Part shown: piece after piece, positions 14,116 to 15,549 of the stretch
Layout: each line of letters opens with the position of its first letter
Position numbering within the stretch: the stretch's first letter is position 1
From: Dehalococcoidia bacterium
GTDB taxonomy: Bacteria; Chloroflexota; Dehalococcoidia; Lucifugimonadales; UBA3495
Length of the DNA: 15,549 nucleotides
Assembly (NCBI GenBank): GCA_022823105.1
Contig: JAJDXU010000082.1
Location: 1-15,549, forward strand
Reading direction: 5' to 3'
The notes under the pieces: generated by a model
What the model saw: the letters and a program-made list of their open reading frames with translations, nothing else
What the model was told of the DNA's origin: nothing
The model's database searches: none
Program-made: the position numbers and the translations under genes

Positions 14116-15374
14116 GATGACGCCTGAGATTCCCGAACGCGTCGCACCAGCCGCCGGCGCAGATACTCCATGCCGAACCCGCCCGCCAGCAGAATCACGC
14201 CAGCCACGATGAACGCCACGGACTGCCCCAGCAAGCCGAACCCGAACTCGAAGTACCGAGTGAACAGCGTGATCGCAAAGATGGGCACCGCGAGATTGAT
14301 GAGATAAGCCCGGTTCCAGCGATAGCCGGCGGCAATCAACGCCAGAACACCAGCAAGCATGATGAGGTTGAACACCCACCAGAGCCACTCGCCGCCGAAC
14401 GCCAAACCCAGCCACATGATGGCTGCAACAATTGCCATCGCCGCGAAAGCCCCGGATTCCCACCAGGACAAATTGGACCCTGATCTCGATCTCCGCCCAA
14501 TGGCTACGCCGATCAAACCAGTGCCGGCAAGCCCGAGAATCGCGACGACGAGCCAATACTCCACCGAAGCGTCCGATAATATGTACTCGCTACGATCAAT
14601 TTCTTCCCAGGCTTCGTTAAACCCGAAAATGTAAATCGCGGCCGACACCACCAGCAGGCCTGCGATTTCGAGCAACCATGCGAAGCGTTCAATGGCGTCG
14701 AAACGGGCGTGGGCGCGACCTGCTGCGAACAAAAAGGCCCCCAGCATGAGGAAGCTCGGCACCACAAGGCTGAGCACCACGTCCTCCAAATCATGAACCC
14801 ACTCTTGCGTCCGAAATCCCGCCGCCGCCAGGAACAGGACAATGGATAACCCCATCATCGGGCGCGAACGGGTAATGTAGGCTAGGGGAATCACGCCGAC
14901 GAACCACAGCGGCACGAGAGCGGGGTGGTTCACCGGCACGTGGTAGGTCTGCGCAACCAGGTGTATCGACGCGCCAAAGGCGATGGCCCCCAACAGGATG
15001 ATGGCTATCCCGATTCGAGGGTAGTCCAACCGATACCCCAGGAACCATCCGATGACGTAGATCGCCGGCGTACCCACCACCATCATCGCCAACTTGGCCA
15101 GCTTGGGAATTTCAGACCAGTTGGCGGCGATGAACGCGATGATTCCCAGCCCGATTAGTACCGCGCCCATGATGGCGATGACGGTGACCACCCGGTTGCC
15201 GATGGCGCTGCCGGCCGCCTCCGGAGCATCTGATTCATAGCGGCTTCTGATCGCCTCCGCCTGCTCAGCGGAGATTATGCCCTCAGTTTCCCATCGCCGG
15301 ACTTCGCCCCGGAGCCTGTGGGTGAAAGCATCGCCGGCCAGCGTGCGATCGTGTTCCGATGAATCGGCGGCCAT
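14112..15374 (-). CDS. DUF2157 multi-pass membrane protein
   Basis: A 420-residue protein. The cytoplasmic N-terminus (1-60) contains the helical LRGEVRRWETEGIISAEQAEAIRSRYE segment that marks DUF2157. Around twelve hydrophobic segments follow, roughly at 62-84, 96-114, 120-138, 154-168, 173-187, 198-218, 230-252, 273-292, 308-326, 330-349, 356-374 and 380-400, and a basic tail (YLRRRLVRRVRES) ends it. FIAANWSEIPKLAKL and FGASIHLVAQTYHV match the family's conserved core. No biochemical role is established for the family. The ATG at 15374 has GGAG 8 bases upstream. It sits 15 bases after a partial protease gene and overlaps the GDYXXLXY gene, suggesting a three-gene operon. Confidence 0.9.
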   Translation of the reverse strand: MAADSSEHDRTLAGDAFTHRLRGEVRRWETEGIISAEQAEAIRSRYESDAPEAAGSAIGNRVVTVIAIMGAVLIGLGIIAFIAANWSEIPKLAKLAMMVVGTPAIYVIGWFLGYRLDYPRIGIAIILLGAIAFGASIHLVAQTYHVPVNHPALVPLWFVGVIPLAYITRSRPMMGLSIVLFLAAAGFRTQEWVHDLEDVVLSLVVPSFLMLGAFLFAAGRAHARFDAIERFAWLLEIAGLLVVSAAIYIFGFNEAWEEIDRSEYILSDASVEYWLVVAILGLAGTGLIGVAIGRRSRSGSNLSWWESGAFAAMAIVAAIMWLGLAFGGEWLWWVFNLIMLAGVLALIAAGYRWNRAYLINLAVPIFAITLFTRYFEFGFGLLGQSVAFIVAGVILLAGGFGMEYLRRRLVRRVRESQASS

Positions 15375-15389
15375 GCGCCAATCTCCAGC

Positions 15390-15549
15390 CTACTGTGCGG
15401 GTTCGGACACCACCACGCGACCGCCCGCCCTGGCAGCGATGCCAATGTCGCTGTTCCAAAGCAGGGACATGCCGACCAATGGCGTGCCGGGCATGGTCAG
15501 CGCCGTAATCGTCATGGGTTTCCCGTACCACATCACGGTCGCGAAATAG
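15390..15549 (-). CDS. C-terminal part of a clan AA aspartic protease-like protein
   Basis: Only the last 52 residues lie in the window; the rest is beyond its right edge. The visible part reads as the end of a retropepsin-fold protein: TALTMPGTPLVGMSLLWNSD followed by GIAARAGGRVVVSEP. The P-L-x-G-M-x-L-L turn and the G-G-R-V-x-V strand are typical of small bacterial clan AA aspartic proteases, in which the catalytic D-T/S-G lies further upstream and so cannot be checked here. Ends with TAG 15 bases before the DUF2157 gene. Coding on this strand is supported by the family-like pattern rather than by length. Confidence 0.6.
   Translation of the reverse strand, partial: YFATVMWYGKPMTITALTMPGTPLVGMSLLWNSDIGIAARAGGRVVVSEPAQ

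Noticed and set aside
15283..15531. 82-codon minus-strand frame at the right edge
   Set aside because: It is Arg/His-rich and out of frame with both the protease-like tail and the DUF2157 gene, so it is a shadow.

Overview
This is a bacterial chromosomal segment of fairly high GC with dense gene packing, mostly on the minus strand, and a few AT-richer accessory genes. The pyrimidine gene order, the SAR202/Dehalococcoidia-like look of the proteins, and the ornithine cyclodeaminase-family neighbour suggest an uncultured Chloroflexota-type bacterium. That placement is by feel for sequence style and is not proven by anything in the window.

Layout. (1) Positions 43-999 (+) hold an ornithine cyclodeaminase/mu-crystallin family gene. 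It is convergent with carB, and a short GC hairpin lies between them. (2) Positions 8945 down to 1051 (-) form one tight operon for the first three steps of UMP synthesis and their regulator: pyrR, pyrB, pyrC, carA, an unrecognised 141-residue gene, and carB. Gaps run from a 4-base overlap to about 40 bases, carA starts with GTG and carB with TTG. A leader of about 220 nt upstream of pyrR contains a candidate promoter, a small hairpin followed by five T, and a perfect 7-bp GC hairpin ending 8 nt before the pyrR ATG, as expected for PyrR feedback control. (3) Positions 10000 down to 9252 (-) hold two small, coupled, paralogous helical proteins resembling the HEPN/PaREP1 group. They lie directly downstream of a large VWA-domain protein (12074-10044) with a long Met/Gln-rich helical region. 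Upstream of that is a nicotinamidase-like isochorismatase-fold hydrolase (12688-12167). (4) Positions 12869-13609 (+) hold a single DUF3800 gene (predicted RNase H-like nuclease) with its own good promoter in AT-richer DNA. (5) From 15549 down to 13606 (-) lies a probable membrane-stress or uncharacterised operon: the C-terminal end of a clan AA aspartic protease, a DUF2157 multi-pass membrane protein, and a GDYXXLXY-domain protein whose stop codon shares the same TTAA with that of the DUF3800 gene.

How they work together. CarA/CarB make carbamoyl phosphate, PyrB joins it to aspartate, PyrC closes the ring, and PyrR senses UMP to set expression. The pyrD, pyrE and pyrF genes are not in the window. 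The least explained parts are the extra gene between carA and carB, the VWA plus paired HEPN-like genes, and the regulatory leader of pyrR. No rRNA, tRNA, CRISPR array, transposase or integrase was seen.
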